Origin: Atopsyche davidsoni
Lineage: Eukaryota; Arthropoda; Insecta; Trichoptera; Hydrobiosidae
NCBI GenBank assembly: GCA_022113835.1
Contig: JAILWY010000001.1
Location: 12,020,501 to 12,084,500, forward strand
DNA length: 64,000 bases
Direction of reading: 5' to 3'
Position numbers and translations under genes: made by a program. Position 1 is the stretch's first letter. Every line of letters begins with the position of its first letter. The notes under the pieces were generated by a model. It ran no database searches. It worked only from the letters and a program-made list of their open reading frames with translations, and was not told the origin of the DNA. Shown piece by piece: positions 36,096 to 50,000 of this stretch.

Positions 36096-36776
36096 TGTGC
36101 ATATACGTTTTAATTATCTTATCCCCTGTGATTTCAATAACAATTATTCTTCTAATAACAAAAAAATAATAAAAATTATAGAAGAATATTGTATTGAAGT
36201 TACTATTATTTGTACATTAATATACATTACGATGTTAATTTTAATATGTTAACTCGGATTTAATGCTAAGTAGTGTAAATCATATCATTATAAAAATAAC
36301 AATTGTTACATTTAAAGCAATGCCTATGATTTTTTGGTAAATATTTTTATGCCTTTCTAAGTTCAAAAACTTTGCATTAAACATAATTTATCATCGATTT
36401 AAAAATTATCATAATATTTAAGATGTCTTTAGCTGTATACAATAAAAGCACATCTTTCAGAAGTTTAATTTAAGGCATTAATTATACTAGCACGAAAAAC
36501 TAGTTCTGTAAAAGTTATCTTTGAATTAAAGTAATGGCTTTATAGTAAATATTGAATTTATAAAATATATTTGTGAATGTTACATTATCAAAATAAATAG
36601 AATTTATTCATTTCAAATCAACATTATCCATTTCAAATATTTAAAAAATATACAAAATGCTAACAAATTTAAATTCTGAAAGATTAGGGTTATTATTTAT
36701 TCATTTCTTGTTATACTCTACAAGTATGTATACGCCTTTCTTTAACAGGTGCTATATCAAATAGATATATATATAT

Positions 36777-36778
<2 letters not shown>

Positions 36779-36817
<39 letters not shown>
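36779..36817. repeat. GT microsatellite
   Basis: About 19 GT units, directly preceded by a short TA run. Confidence 0.95.
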
Positions 36818-36819
<2 letters not shown>

Positions 36820-39800
36820 TGAATATTACCAAGCAAGCAACATTTTCTACAGACAAGATTGAGATATTCATGTCAACTGGCGTTGTAATAAAAAAGGTTA
36901 AAATATTAGCCCAAGATTTTTTTATAGATATTCCAATATGGTTACTTATTAACAGTGAAAAATAATCAACCGAGTTGTGTCAATTTAACGATCGTTGCCT
37001 TGACTTATGGTTGGTCTTGTCCTTGCCCTTTCAAGTAATGTCCACGTTAATAAAATTGAACTTTTCATTTTTCAAATTCAGGTTAAGAAAAACGGGTCTG
37101 CTGTATCCTAAGTTTGTTGTTTCCATGTTGTTTTTGCAATGTAGATATTGTTTCGATTTGGAAAATAATGCATAGTGCTTTATGCGCATAGTATATCATT
37201 TCACTAATAAAATGCTAGAAAGTTGTCTGGAGCGCTATTCCTACAAAAAACATCAAAATTTTATTTCCTGTCGGAACTACATCGGCTGGTTCTCCGAGGC
37301 CCGGCGCATGCTGGGTCGGTGGCAACAGTGATCACTTCGCTCGGCGGAAAGTTTTCTCGTAAATCTTGGAGTCCTAGTATTTATAGGCGATAATACGGCG
37401 AGTTTACCAATGGGGAAGAGACACGGCCTGGCATAAAGGAAGAGAACTTCCGCAAGTAGTCCGCAAGATTCGATAATTATCTTTTTGTTATCTTAGCAAA
37501 TATTGCAAAGTGGGGCAGAGCGGCGGATCCGCGCCTAATTATTATTACCCTAGGCAGTTTGTTTTTGGCAACTTTCACTATGAGCATGAATTTTCCCGAA
37601 TTTTAAGCAGTTCTATATAATTTAACACCACTTTAAAATGAATAAAATGAATTGTTCTTTGCAAGAAGGATAATAAATATAGTAATAATGGTAATCCCAT
37701 TATATACAAGAAGAAAAATGAAATGCTGAAGCTGTGAACCAAGATTAGCCGCGTCGTAGCATTACATTGAGTCGAATTTATTTTCCTCCTGGCAATTTTA
37801 AGACTTTATTTAGATAGACAAAGAAATATGATGCGCAAATAATATAAGTCGTGTCTCTGAGGTCCAATAAAGATGAGAGCTTGGAAAATTCATATTTGAG
37901 AGAATTCACGGCTATATATTTGATAGCTTCGTACAGATTAACACTGTTTGGACAGAGATATTTCAAATAAAACTTGAAAGAAGTCTCGTGATACGAGCCA
38001 GTTAGGTGTTTATTAGAAAATCTCTCACCGTCAATTTATTAATCTATTAAAATAATATAAGTTTCGAACAGCTGTCAGTTCACGATATTATATAGACAGT
38101 AGTTTTTAAAAGATTATTTTCAAAATGTTAAAAAAATACTTTAAATTTATTTATAAAAAAAATACTTTGTTTTCATATAAACTCAAAGCCCAGTAAACTT
38201 GGTTTCAAAAATCCCGTTTTTTAGAAACAAAACTTTACACCTTTGTTGCGTCTTAGAAATTTATTTGATTGATAGAAATATTGAATAATAATAACGTCTT
38301 CAAAATCAATTTCCAATGAATAATTATTTATAATAATCAGTTTTTTGTGTTAAATTTCATTTCAAAACTTCAAGATTGTTATTGAGAACCGAAAGAAATA
38401 TTCTGAAAAGTATTATACGCAAGAAATCAGGTACAATATAAAAAATACAAAGGTATTGGACAATAAATTTTATACTGTTCAATATCACAAGCATACTGAA
38501 AAGGATCCAAAGTGACAGCATTGAGCGATTCATGATTGAACAGATTAAAACGTGACGAGTCAACTTTCTCGAGGAGAAAATAGACTTTCAATGCGATCCA
38601 TAAAGTACAAGATTGTGAAATATTGTACATTTTGTATTGAGCTTTTATATTCAACATAAAAAGGAGGTATTCTCAAATACATATGTTAATATTTTACTGA
38701 ATTTATTATGTATACCTTTTTCCACGCTATTTTACGTGTTTGTGGGTAATTAACGAAACTTATTAATTACCAATGAAATGTTCATACAACAAGAATATAT
38801 ATATGTCAAATAAAACCCATTATATTTGTTTGTGCAATGCGTGGTACAAAATAATTAGGGAGCTATTAAAAGTAAAAAATGTAAACAAAGTTCATTATTT
38901 ATTTATGTTTATCTCATAAATGTAATTTTAAAAGTATATAATATGCTTTTATGTATAAAAATTGTTTTGAATTTTTACATAAATAAAATAACAGTTATAA
39001 ACGTATCATGTGCAGCAATTTAAAAAAAATAATATTTTGCTTTGTAAATATAATATTAAATATTTTTCAGGCATGCAGTTTTAATAAGCGGAAATCTAAA
39101 AATCTTTAAGTAAACGATTGTTGATTTTATTAAAACAAAATACTAAGCGCCCCATTAAATATTTGATGCGTTCAAACGTATCGTAAACTCAAAGCGGTGC
39201 AGTTTAAAACGCACTCTCTCCGTACTCCGCACCTTGCGGGGAGCAGCTTCTTGGAGCAGGGGTGAAAAAACATAAAACCCCCACAACACGTATGCAATAA
39301 CGCGCAACCTTTTATATCCCCGCTTCCCACTGTCTCCCTCGGGCACACTAAAACGTAAACGTCTATCAATTACAATGCGTAATTAATCTACGCCCTAATG
39401 CGAACAGTTAGCGGTTTCGTGCGTTATGTTGGATTTATTTCGTGCATTATGTTGTGTAGATATTTCATGGAGGAGAGATTTTTTTCGACGGCCCGACGCG
39501 GTGCGACCTGATTTTGTGAAAAATGCCTTCTGGCGCGGGAACAGTAAACTTTATTGCAACGAAATACGAGTTGATAGTTGTGATATTTGCTAGCTTTTAT
39601 TTTATTTGTGTCATTAAATTAACTGTTTACAAATATGATGCTCAGAATATATTGAAAACTTTTCGTATTTAAACAAAGACAATTTTCATGTCAAGTAATT
39701 TGCTTGTCTGAAAACAAAAATTATTTTTATGTTAATGCCATTAAGCTTTTATTGGTGTTTTTAATATTTGAACGAATAACTTGTTTTGATATATTTCTGG

Positions 39801-42800
39801 TATCATAATAATATTATCCATTTCAAAGCTTTGCTTATGATACCCGGCGTATAAATTGACAATAATAATCATTAAAATAAAAAATACATCATAAGAGCCG
39901 TCTACTTAAACCAAACAGCGCACTAGAATAATAACGACAATTATCCTCTTTAGAGTATCTTACTTCACAATAAAATGATAATGAATCATTAAGGGAAATT
40001 ATTTTTAAGGGATTTCCTGTTTCGGTGCCCGTCCCCGCGTAATTCCCATATATTATGGTGCCCATAAAAAGTAATGCTTCCGGCGAGGGAAGACTTCTCC
40101 ACCCTCGGAAGATATTAGTATCACAACACGGGAGGATATGATGTACGGGGCTGCCCGACACATCTGCAACTTCACACAAACAACGCACTTAGAGTAATAT
40201 TCATACTGTATTTCTGTTGACAATGTTTGAAAACTTCACGACGCGGAAAGATTGCAGGGGTAAAAGCTGTAAAACCTTGCATGTTTCAAGACTAGCGCAA
40301 ATGAATTATATTGTTTTTTTTAAAATCATATGCAGTATTTCTTCCAAGCCGTTGGGTTCGTTACTCATTTTAACTAATCAATCTCTGCTTTCTTGATATT
40401 CTGCAACGATACATCAACAACTTTATACAAGAGGATACAGCATCGTTATGTATAAAGAGTATGGTGTTTTTTTTTTTTACAAACGGTATTCACGATTCAC
40501 TACTTTTATAAGTTGCAAGTTGTTGCACAATCTAGACATATTAAAAGAACGATAGATACACCACGTAGAAAAGTTTACTACAACTTTTAAAAGATTGTAA
40601 TGCTTTCAACAGTTGTGACAACATAACAAACTACAGATATTTTCTGCTTGTGCTAAAATCAGTAAGTATTGTGCAAATATTGATATTGTGTGTAAATTAA
40701 CAATGAAGAAATATTATTCAATTAACAAAACTTCTTTATGTATTTTGTGTTACTTTCCAGCGGCTTTTAGTATAAAAAGGATATTAATAAAATTACTTTT
40801 TATACTTAATATGTTGTATCTCATAAATTCAAAATAAAAACTGGCGGACTAACAGCATCTCAAAAGCAACGTTTGGTTTTTACTCCTAATTTAAAAAGCC
40901 CTAATAACTCATTGTAATGGGACAAGTGAAATCAGATGATTCATGTGTGAAGTCTAAAAACTTCCAGACAGCACTTTCATAGAATAATATCTTAATTCTC
41001 CTCTTTTATACGAAAACAACCCTTAGCGCGTTACCGAGGGCGATAAAAACACTCAAACCACCTCGTTATATTTACGTAATTTATCTCGTATGCCCAAGCA
41101 ATCTTACCCCCGTTCTCGGAACACCCACCCCTGCAATTTACATCCCCAACACACGGCAAAGCCTCCAGATAGTTGAAATTGCTATTCTTTTGCTATAGCA
41201 GCTAATTTAATACGTGCAATAAAAAGTAAATTGCCACTATGGCCGAGTCTTACATTATGAAGTTATGATTGTTTTATTATAAACGATAAGTACTCAGCTC
41301 AAAATTGTATGCATTTTGTATTATTGCTTGGTGTGTTTTCAATTCCTCAATAGCTTTAATGAATAATACTGTGGTTGATACACTGTAAAAAAAAATTGTA
41401 CAAAACCGGTTCATGATTTAAATCCGATATTTCGGCTCCGGTACTAAAAAAATATTTAATAAAATAATATTGTATAAAATAAATCTCAAATGTTACAGTA
41501 ATTTTGAGACAATCTTTTTTTTGAAACGATTGTATAAATGGATTCAGTGTCTTAAAACATCCGATCGGTTTTAAATTTTTTTCGTAGTTTACTTACAATT
41601 AAAATAAACACGTTTATAACAGAAACTTTAAATAAATATTTGTATTGAAAATGACAATTTAACGGTAATTAAGAAACAATAACTGCACGCCCTCATTGGC
41701 CTGGGCGGCGTGAGAACGTGACCTGTGTGCAGTATTGTAAGCCGACACCTGCGGGGTAGCACTTAATTAAGTTGCATTGCAAAGCCAATAATAAACGTAT
41801 TTGGCAAGAAGCAAGTTTATCATTGCAAAGGCGCCACGTTTGTAGCTCGGTCGGTTATTAGTCTTAACGTGACTTACGGGCTGCCTGCACTTCTACAGCA
41901 ACACTTGCGATACTATACCATTAGTGATGATATACAATACGAACTCACTGCATGGAAGGATTCCTATTCAATTAAACGCGAACGAAACAAATTTATGATG
42001 TGATTGAAATAAAAAAAAGTTAGCGTTATTAAAAACACTGCCAGTTTTCTTTATATAAGGTATTTATAGGCTTTGAACAAAACAATTGCGTAAAGCTTAA
42101 AATATTGACTTTTTAATTCATACGCGAGTAACTTTGTCAAAGTGATATTAGTATATCGCACTTATATTTGGTCAATTTCAATTTAGTGCGACGATAATTT
42201 TACTACAAATTCTATAAAAATGCGTAACAAACTATAACGGGTGAAATGATAAGAAAATAATATTCTCACCTGTTGCTTACGTAAACAACATAGACAAATT
42301 GATATACCAGCGTTGAAAGATGTTTAAGGACCTTTTTTACTACCTCCAGCTTTTGCTCATGATCCTATATATTAAATATATACAAGTATACTAAATTAAA
42401 TACTGACAATTCAATATTTCTATGAAATATAGAATTTTTTATAAAGAAATTATCACAAAATGTATTTTTTTAAGTCAAATAAATAATTCTTGATTATGAT
42501 ACAATGTTTAAAATCTTGTTGTTCAATGTTGTCAAAAAATGGTAATTTTATTTACATACAAGAAAGTACATGAAGGTATTTGTATACCAAACCCATAAAT
42601 ATTCGATTTCTTAACCATAATAAATTATATGCTTTTATTTCTATTACTCATCGATGTGAGACCTAACAAAAAAAATCCGTTTGCATCAATTGTAAGATCC
42701 TCCTACTTTGGTAGAGTGCTTTGTGTATTACAGTAAAAAGGTTACATAAACCCAAATCTCCCATAATCCAAATGGACATCAAGTGATACTAGAACCACGC

Positions 42801-45800
42801 GAGTGAAGATCCCGCACACCTTGTATTCAATATCCCCGCAACAGATGAGCGATAAAGGTAGAAGCGAGCACGCATTTTTTCACTCAGGAAATCAAAGCAG
42901 AGTCCATGCTTAAAATTACCTTCCCTGCCCAAAGATCTGCCCCGGAAATCCTTAGAATTAAGGCTCCGAAACGGAAATAATTACTATCGACATCCATTTT
43001 CTCGCACGAACAGATATTTACGTGAAATTGTTTCCTATCTTGGATAATAGGCTATCATTAGAAAGAATGTCGAACGCGTACTCCGCCGAGAGAAAATTTT
43101 ATCCTCCTTTGATTATCTCGGATAATGCCTTGTGAATTGGACAATAAGCATGCCGACCATTATGACGTATTGGTGATAATATAACATTTTTGGTTCGATG
43201 AGTTTTGCCCATACTGGGGGAGAAATCCGGGTATTATATAAATAATAATGACCAATTAATATTGGTGGAGATATCATGGTGTTTTCAAAGACTGAGGACT
43301 AACCAGCAACGAAAGTGTGTGAATATTACTAACATTTAAATTATAATAATAAAAGTACAATTTTATTCTAATGTTAACAAAAATAAAAAATAAATATTAA
43401 AGATTATATGTAAACAAATATCTGTATCGGCATGTGTGTTATTGAATGATAAAAAAACACAATTTTAAGTAAACTATGTTTAATATATTCAATATACTAT
43501 ATGTATAAATTGGTCATGAGTACATTTTGTTATTGTTATTTAAAATCGAGACAAAATGCCGATCGCCAACAGTTGTACGGTTTTTCTTCAATTACAAACA
43601 TCTTTCATAAAAAACGGGTGAAATATCACAAAATTCACAAAAAACGAAAAAACAATTTAAAACTCGAGTTGGATGGGTTTTTTTAATCCCATCTTCATTT
43701 CGCTTCATAAATCGTCTTTCATTCAGCGCAAATGTTACAATGAATGTTAACAGATGGCCCCCGCAGTGGACCCGCGCCGACTCTGCCCTCCCCACACAAT
43801 TTAAAAACACAGCCGACTGGGCGATTTTATTTTTCCTGTCCCCTCGGTAATGTCAAGAGCGCGCCCCCTCCCTGCTTTTCTGCTACACCGGTATAAATGT
43901 CCCCCAATAAAACCATTCAACTAAACTCAATCTATTTTGTGAATCCTATCAGCGGACGCGGATCTCAATATTTCATTCATTACATAACTGATTGCCGGCA
44001 GCGACGGTCATTTATTGCCGAAATATTTGCGTTATAAATATAATCAATAATATTAATTTTTTTTTACACATTTTGACAACAGCTATACTTTTTAAAAAAT
44101 ACTTTAAAAAAAAAAATAATTTCATCGGTAAGTAAAATACCTTCAACGATATTATTTCACCACCAATAAAACAACATTATATAAATAATAAAATAAATTT
44201 ACAACTGCAAATAATAAAATATCATATTTATTTATCCGAAAGGTTTCTATTATAAGGCTTATATTTTCAATGCACAGAAAATGCTATAAAAAATATAACT
44301 TAGTTGTAGACATGGTAAAACATATCAATCCTCAAATAAGTGCAAAATATCAAATATGATAGTCGTTAAAATTTTATTAATATTTCATTTTGAACAATCC
44401 AATCAAATCATCTGCCAGGTTGAATCCAATTAAGCCAATTTCCAAAACTATGCAATCAAAGTAAGCTATTTATTTTGGTTCAATAAATGGGAATAAATCT
44501 GGTTAGCCGTTCTATGGATAAGCTCGGGTAACTTGATGCAATTAAGATGATAAAATAAGGGACTCCCCCGGCAGTCGGCGACGCTCTGACTCATCCCCGT
44601 CACAACAAACTTGCAAATACTGGCAATCGGATTTCCTTATATGCCTTTTTATTATTTTGTAAGCCGTTGGGGGGTGTTTGGACAAATAAAACTCATTGCG
44701 GGAGTAGTCCTAGTTAAAATATTCCATTTCTTGTCTAATAAATATTATTTATTGTATTTTTTGTAAGCTAAAAAACAAATATAATAAAACTGCGATGTAT
44801 TTTTTATGTAAATTATTTGATTCCTTAATTTAAAAAAAAAATACTGAAATAAAATATTTAAGTTGATTGGATTTAAATAAATATACATCTAAGGCCCGTA
44901 CTTGCTGATGCATTATATGAAAAAATCTATGAACCGTGGGGGAATTTTAGTTCACGGCTTATTGATAAATCAATATTCGTATTTATAAGAATCATCAAAA
45001 TTCACTTTGAGTTCGATAATTTTTTTTTTGTTTTAAATGCTTAAGAAACTTTTTATTATTACAACTTAAAAATAGCTGTATCCAAGATCAAGAAAATCTA
45101 TTTTAACTCACCTTCGTGAGTAAACTATTGACATAAAAGCAAGTTGTTTACACAATAAACCTGTAAGAGTCAAAAAGCAGATATATTGAATATTCGATAA
45201 TCGTCCGTGCTGTGTAAACAAGTGTGCTTTACAAAAATATAAACCTCTCCTCCGTAAAAAAAACCTGAGTAACATCAGAGAGCACCACTTACTTCAATGT
45301 AATTACGCGCTGGGAAAATCACTCTCGACTCTCGTTTTTACGATGCTATAGATTTAAAACTGAATAAAATAACTATAAAAAAGGACTGTAAATCACACAG
45401 CGCCAGGCCGGCTCTTCCGTGGTGGAAAATATTTTTTTAAATCTACAACATTATTTTAAATTCAAGGGAACGCTTCAGGGCCAATATTTTTCCAGACATG
45501 AAACATAAGTTGCCCTAGGTACCTATTTATGGCCGTGTTTATCCATATATAAGGGAGGGTAGAACACTTCATAGGGGATGTGTAATTTAAAGCACGCCAC
45601 ATAAATGCACCCCCTCTTCAAACGCACTTGTGGATCTTCAGTAATGATGTCTTATATACTTTTCTGCTCGGAATTGGCTATATTTGGCGTGAACACCGAA
45701 CCATTTTGTATGTAAATATAAAAATAATCGATTCGATCCAATGTTAGAAAGTTATAACTGTACTTTAAAAAAACTTGACTATTTGATTCCTTTTTGGAAC

Positions 45801-47030
45801 ATGGCCAAATAATATACCGATATGTACAGTATTTTTAACTAAACTGCTACTAAATATTATTTTTCTTAGTATAATTTTTACTTACTTTTGAACTCTAAGC
45901 TTTATAAAATGGAAAATTTAATTCTAACAATTTCAATCTTATTTTTGTACACCCAAATAACATTAAAATACACGCACAATTGCGTATATATATATATTAA
46001 GCAATTTTACAGAATTGAGACACAATTACTAAGGAATAGCATTGTTTACTATTAAAAATGTTCAAACTTTTAAGTCCAGCATTTTCTTCTGTGAGTTTAG
46101 CTGTCATTTTTAATAAAAATGTAATAAATTTAAAAAAAAAGAATATATCTCTTCTGTCAACAGAAATATATTTTATATGTCTACTTCTCACACACTTACC
46201 GCGGTTATAGCCCAATTGTATTTCCCCCTTAGACGTAGGGGTAGTTTGTTAAAAGCCTAGTCCTTTCACTTCTTCCATCCTGAAGGGGGACGATGTGAGG
46301 GGGGAGACTTTAGGGTGGATGATTGGGAGGGTGCGTTTTTATAACGCCCTCTTGCCTAGACGCATTTAGAACCTTTTCTAAACAGCGGCAGTAATTTAAA
46401 ATGACTGCGTTTATATCTGAAATCTTTGATGTTTCTGCTTTTTTACTTGATTGAATTTAGAGGAGAAATATTCTCTTATTTGAAATGTTCCTTAATATTA
46501 AGAAAAATGTTTTTATGGAAATAAATTTATAATTTTTTTTTATTCTTATTCATTTTTTATTAACAGTAACATAAATTGCGAATATTTAATCTAACATACT
46601 TGCTTAATATTTAGTGTGTTCTATAAAATTGCTACAATCTGTTTATCTGTATATAAAAACTTTCTTCGTGCGTTTTGATCTACGAAATATATTTTTTTAG
46701 AATCAAATCTCTTCTCGTCAATAAACCATCGAAAACTCTGTCAGGTACAAAGAGTATTCTGTGATAATTTCTAGTTACATACATAACAATGCATCATTCT
46801 AAATTTATACAACATGGGAGTAGTTTAGTACCATGGGATATTCCGATGACAAATTTCTGGAACACTGCTTTCGTGGCATAATTCCGGGAGGAAATGGATT
46901 TTATGCAGAGAGCGTCCCCAGCGTTCGCAGAAGTTGTTTTTCTAAACATTCCCCATAGTCGGCGGGGCGCCCGACTCGGAAGCCGGGCGGACATGTTTCA
47001 TTTTCATGCATAGCTCGCGGGCCCATCTAT
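36818..47030. other. Non-coding spacer with scattered GC-richer patches
   Basis: GC-richer patches near 37,280-37,570, 39,170-39,560, 40,020-40,190, 41,010-41,170, 41,690-41,900, 42,770-43,220, 43,750-44,000, 44,560-44,680, 45,410-45,620, 46,200-46,370 and 46,870-47,030. Frames in them are short and often open on both strands, as expected from composition. No gene, RNA or repeat is supported. Confidence 0.5.
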
Positions 47031-47050
47031 CGGGGGACACGTGACCCCCG
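47031..47050. promoter_or_regulatory. Near-perfect palindrome centred on an E-box
   Basis: CGGGGG and CCCCCG flank a central CACGTG (bHLH E-box). The 20 bp is palindromic except for one pair of positions. It sits in a GC-rich patch. A protein-binding role is inferred from symmetry only. Confidence 0.3.
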
Positions 47051-50000
47051 ATTATTTATAGTCCAGAGGTCGGACCGCCGGACCCCTTTGTACACATCAC
47101 AAAACCGAATGAATTACTTCGCGATCCGTGTTCAAAAAGAAAAGCCTTTTTTTTGGTGCCCATACACACACATACATACACACATCTTGTCGTTAAAAAT
47201 ATATACAAAAACAATTTTTTTTATGTTTGTAATAATATGAGTTAAAAAATAATGTATATTTCTAGATATTTAATAACTTATTTCAAAATTGAATGCCCTA
47301 AATAAAAATTCCACGTTTTTACAAACATTTTGAATAGTTTTTGCCTTAAGGACCACTACTTATACGTGAGTCCTCCGTAAACTTCAAAATTCCTGCCCAG
47401 GCTCTGCTTTTCAATATTGCAATTGCAATATTATGCCAACTGTCCACTTATTTACGTTTATATCCCAGTATGGCGGGTTCCCCTGATCTTCTTTTCACTC
47501 AGATATTCCCCCAACCTGACCGGACCTAGAGATTAATGATGTTAGCAAGATATAAATCAAGGCACCCATAGAGCTGCAATAACGTTATCAGAAACCACAA
47601 AACGCAAAAGAGGTTTACATAACCCATTTTTTTACATAATACTAATAATATCATACCATTTAACTTAAATACATGCAAACAAAGCTTTTTTTTTCAATGA
47701 CCATTTTGTGTTGAGAATACATGTAGTAAATTATTTTTATTGCAAACAATTTATATTCATATAGCCTTATGTTATTTCTCCAACTACCAGCCATTTACTT
47801 TCGATTTTTTTTGTATTCTATACGAACAACTTCTCAAAACTCAAATTTTTTTTTTATGTATAGTTTTTTAAGCCTCACATAATACACGAGGTTTTTCCTA
47901 TCAATCGAGTACCATATCCGGTAATATTGAAAATATTTATTCTCTTTTAAACGTTTAAGCGATTATCTATACGGGAGAATACCTATTCGCAATCTATGTG
48001 TTGAATTTAAAACTTGGTTATTTTTACTTGTTCCCTTTCAAAATATATCAGTTACGTGAATTAAAGCACGAGAAGCCTTATGAAGGCTAAGATGATTAAT
48101 TGAGCAGAATCACAAGTCATAGAACAAATTATGTTCCAGCGAAATATCGCATTACAATTAGTGCATGGTAGCAAAAAGCATATATCATATATCCCGGGAT
48201 ATCATTAGTGGCTACATTTGCTTGCTATCTGACCTGCGATTCCGGGTTCCCTCTCAAGACGTAAGCGCAGTTTAATGACTTGTTAGGGAATGCCTATAGA
48301 AATTCGACCCTTATGGCAATATACACCATTTCGATACGGGGAGAATAAATTCAATAAATAATATAATGGTGGAAATAAATTGTTTTCTTGAACTCGTGAC
48401 TCGAGACTGTCATTATTAACCAAAACCCACTCTACGTTATTTTAAATCACTCATGATTATTAAATATTTATAAATTCGCAAGTTTAAACTACATAAGCTT
48501 ACTGCAAAACCAATACGTAATTTTCTTAATAACTCAAGTACATTGCATTCATAATAAAAATATTACTACTCAACATGCGGATGTTTTTAATATACAATAA
48601 ATTTGTTGAGAGATGAATGTTAAATACATTAAAAACAAGGGATAATCTGAATGAAAACTTTTTCAAAAAATTTATTCACGACTCAACCGAAAAACTCAAC
48701 GATTTTTCTAGTTTTTTTTTGTGCGAGGATTAACGATCTAAAAATACATCGTTGTTTAAATTAAGCGTCGAATAAGAAGCATCACATAAATCAAGTCACT
48801 CAAATACTCGATCGCACAAAGAGGACCTTCTGAGTCATTGACTGGCCACAGAATTAAACTCACGCGGGACAGAGGCCCCACCCTCGGCATCTGTTCCAGG
48901 GGAGCTACTCGATAATTGCGTGTCGATTGACGTCGTCTGCAGCTTTCACTTTGAGGGCGTCTTGTTTTTTGCCCGTCCCTGGTCGTGGAGGACTCGGAAC
49001 TATCGCAAAGAGCTTAACTGCTGTAATGCCGACCTGGGGCGCACGGCACCCTTGTTAAGGGGGTGGCAGTGGGTGGGAGACACGTAAGGAAATAATTGCG
49101 AATGTGTGATTGGCGTTTAATCAAAGGCTATTCTTGCGGTGACGACTTTTTGCAATCGGGGGTGGTTTCTGATAGGATTTCCGTGATTATATGGGGATTG
49201 TGGCCTCACACTATTACATATTTTACAATCTTAACATGTATGAAGTTGCAGTTTATAAGAAACCAACAAAAAAAACTGTCTATTGTGGCCTGGCGGCGTA
49301 ATCCTTTCGATGACTGTGGCTCAGTAGCGAAAATTTAAATCGTGAATGTGAAACCAATATATTTTGCTACAAAAAAAATATTTGATGAATCTTGGTATTA
49401 TAAAAATACATAAGAATGTCGACATGAAAGGGATTTTTAAAGGTTATTTGAACAATAAAAAAATGTGAGCAATAAAAATAGATTTTATATTTGGAATTAA
49501 ATATATAACCGCAACAATGTATTTTTATATGTACGTATGTGTAAAAAGAGACATTCACGTTTTTCCCATCACCTAAATTTAAAAAGGAACACTCTGTGCA
49601 AACCTCCGCGGAGATCTCGCGATTAAATCATTGCGTCGCAAGACCCGTCGCTCCGCTTTAGAATTCTGGAAGCAAAACCGCGCTCGCCTGCAAGTAAGTC
49701 GCGGTGAAAAAAGACGAAGAATCGCGAAGTCCGTCTACCGCAACCCTGGCGTGACAAATCACCGTTCTGCGGTGAGACGCCCGGGGGTGGGGGATGGAGG
49801 AGGCGGCCCTCGTGGGGGAGACAGGGTTGACAAAAACGTGTGGCATTGTAAACGCGTTAGTTGACACGCCTGTCAGATGAGAGATCGGCTGAAAGTTGCT
49901 GTGGAGATGTAACTTGCCTTCGGCTTTGTATTTAATTGAATCGTACTTGCAAACTTTTATTGCGACTTGAGTAAAATTTAAAAAAAAATTTACTATAAAT

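Noticed and set aside
39836..39852. GATACCCGGCG, similar to the Helitron 3' region
   Set aside because: Only 11 bp, without the neighbouring hairpin or CTAG, so a Helitron remnant cannot be claimed.
49631..49864. Arg-rich frame containing GTAAGT
   Set aside because: Begins at TTG, no recognisable domain, GC-patch composition.
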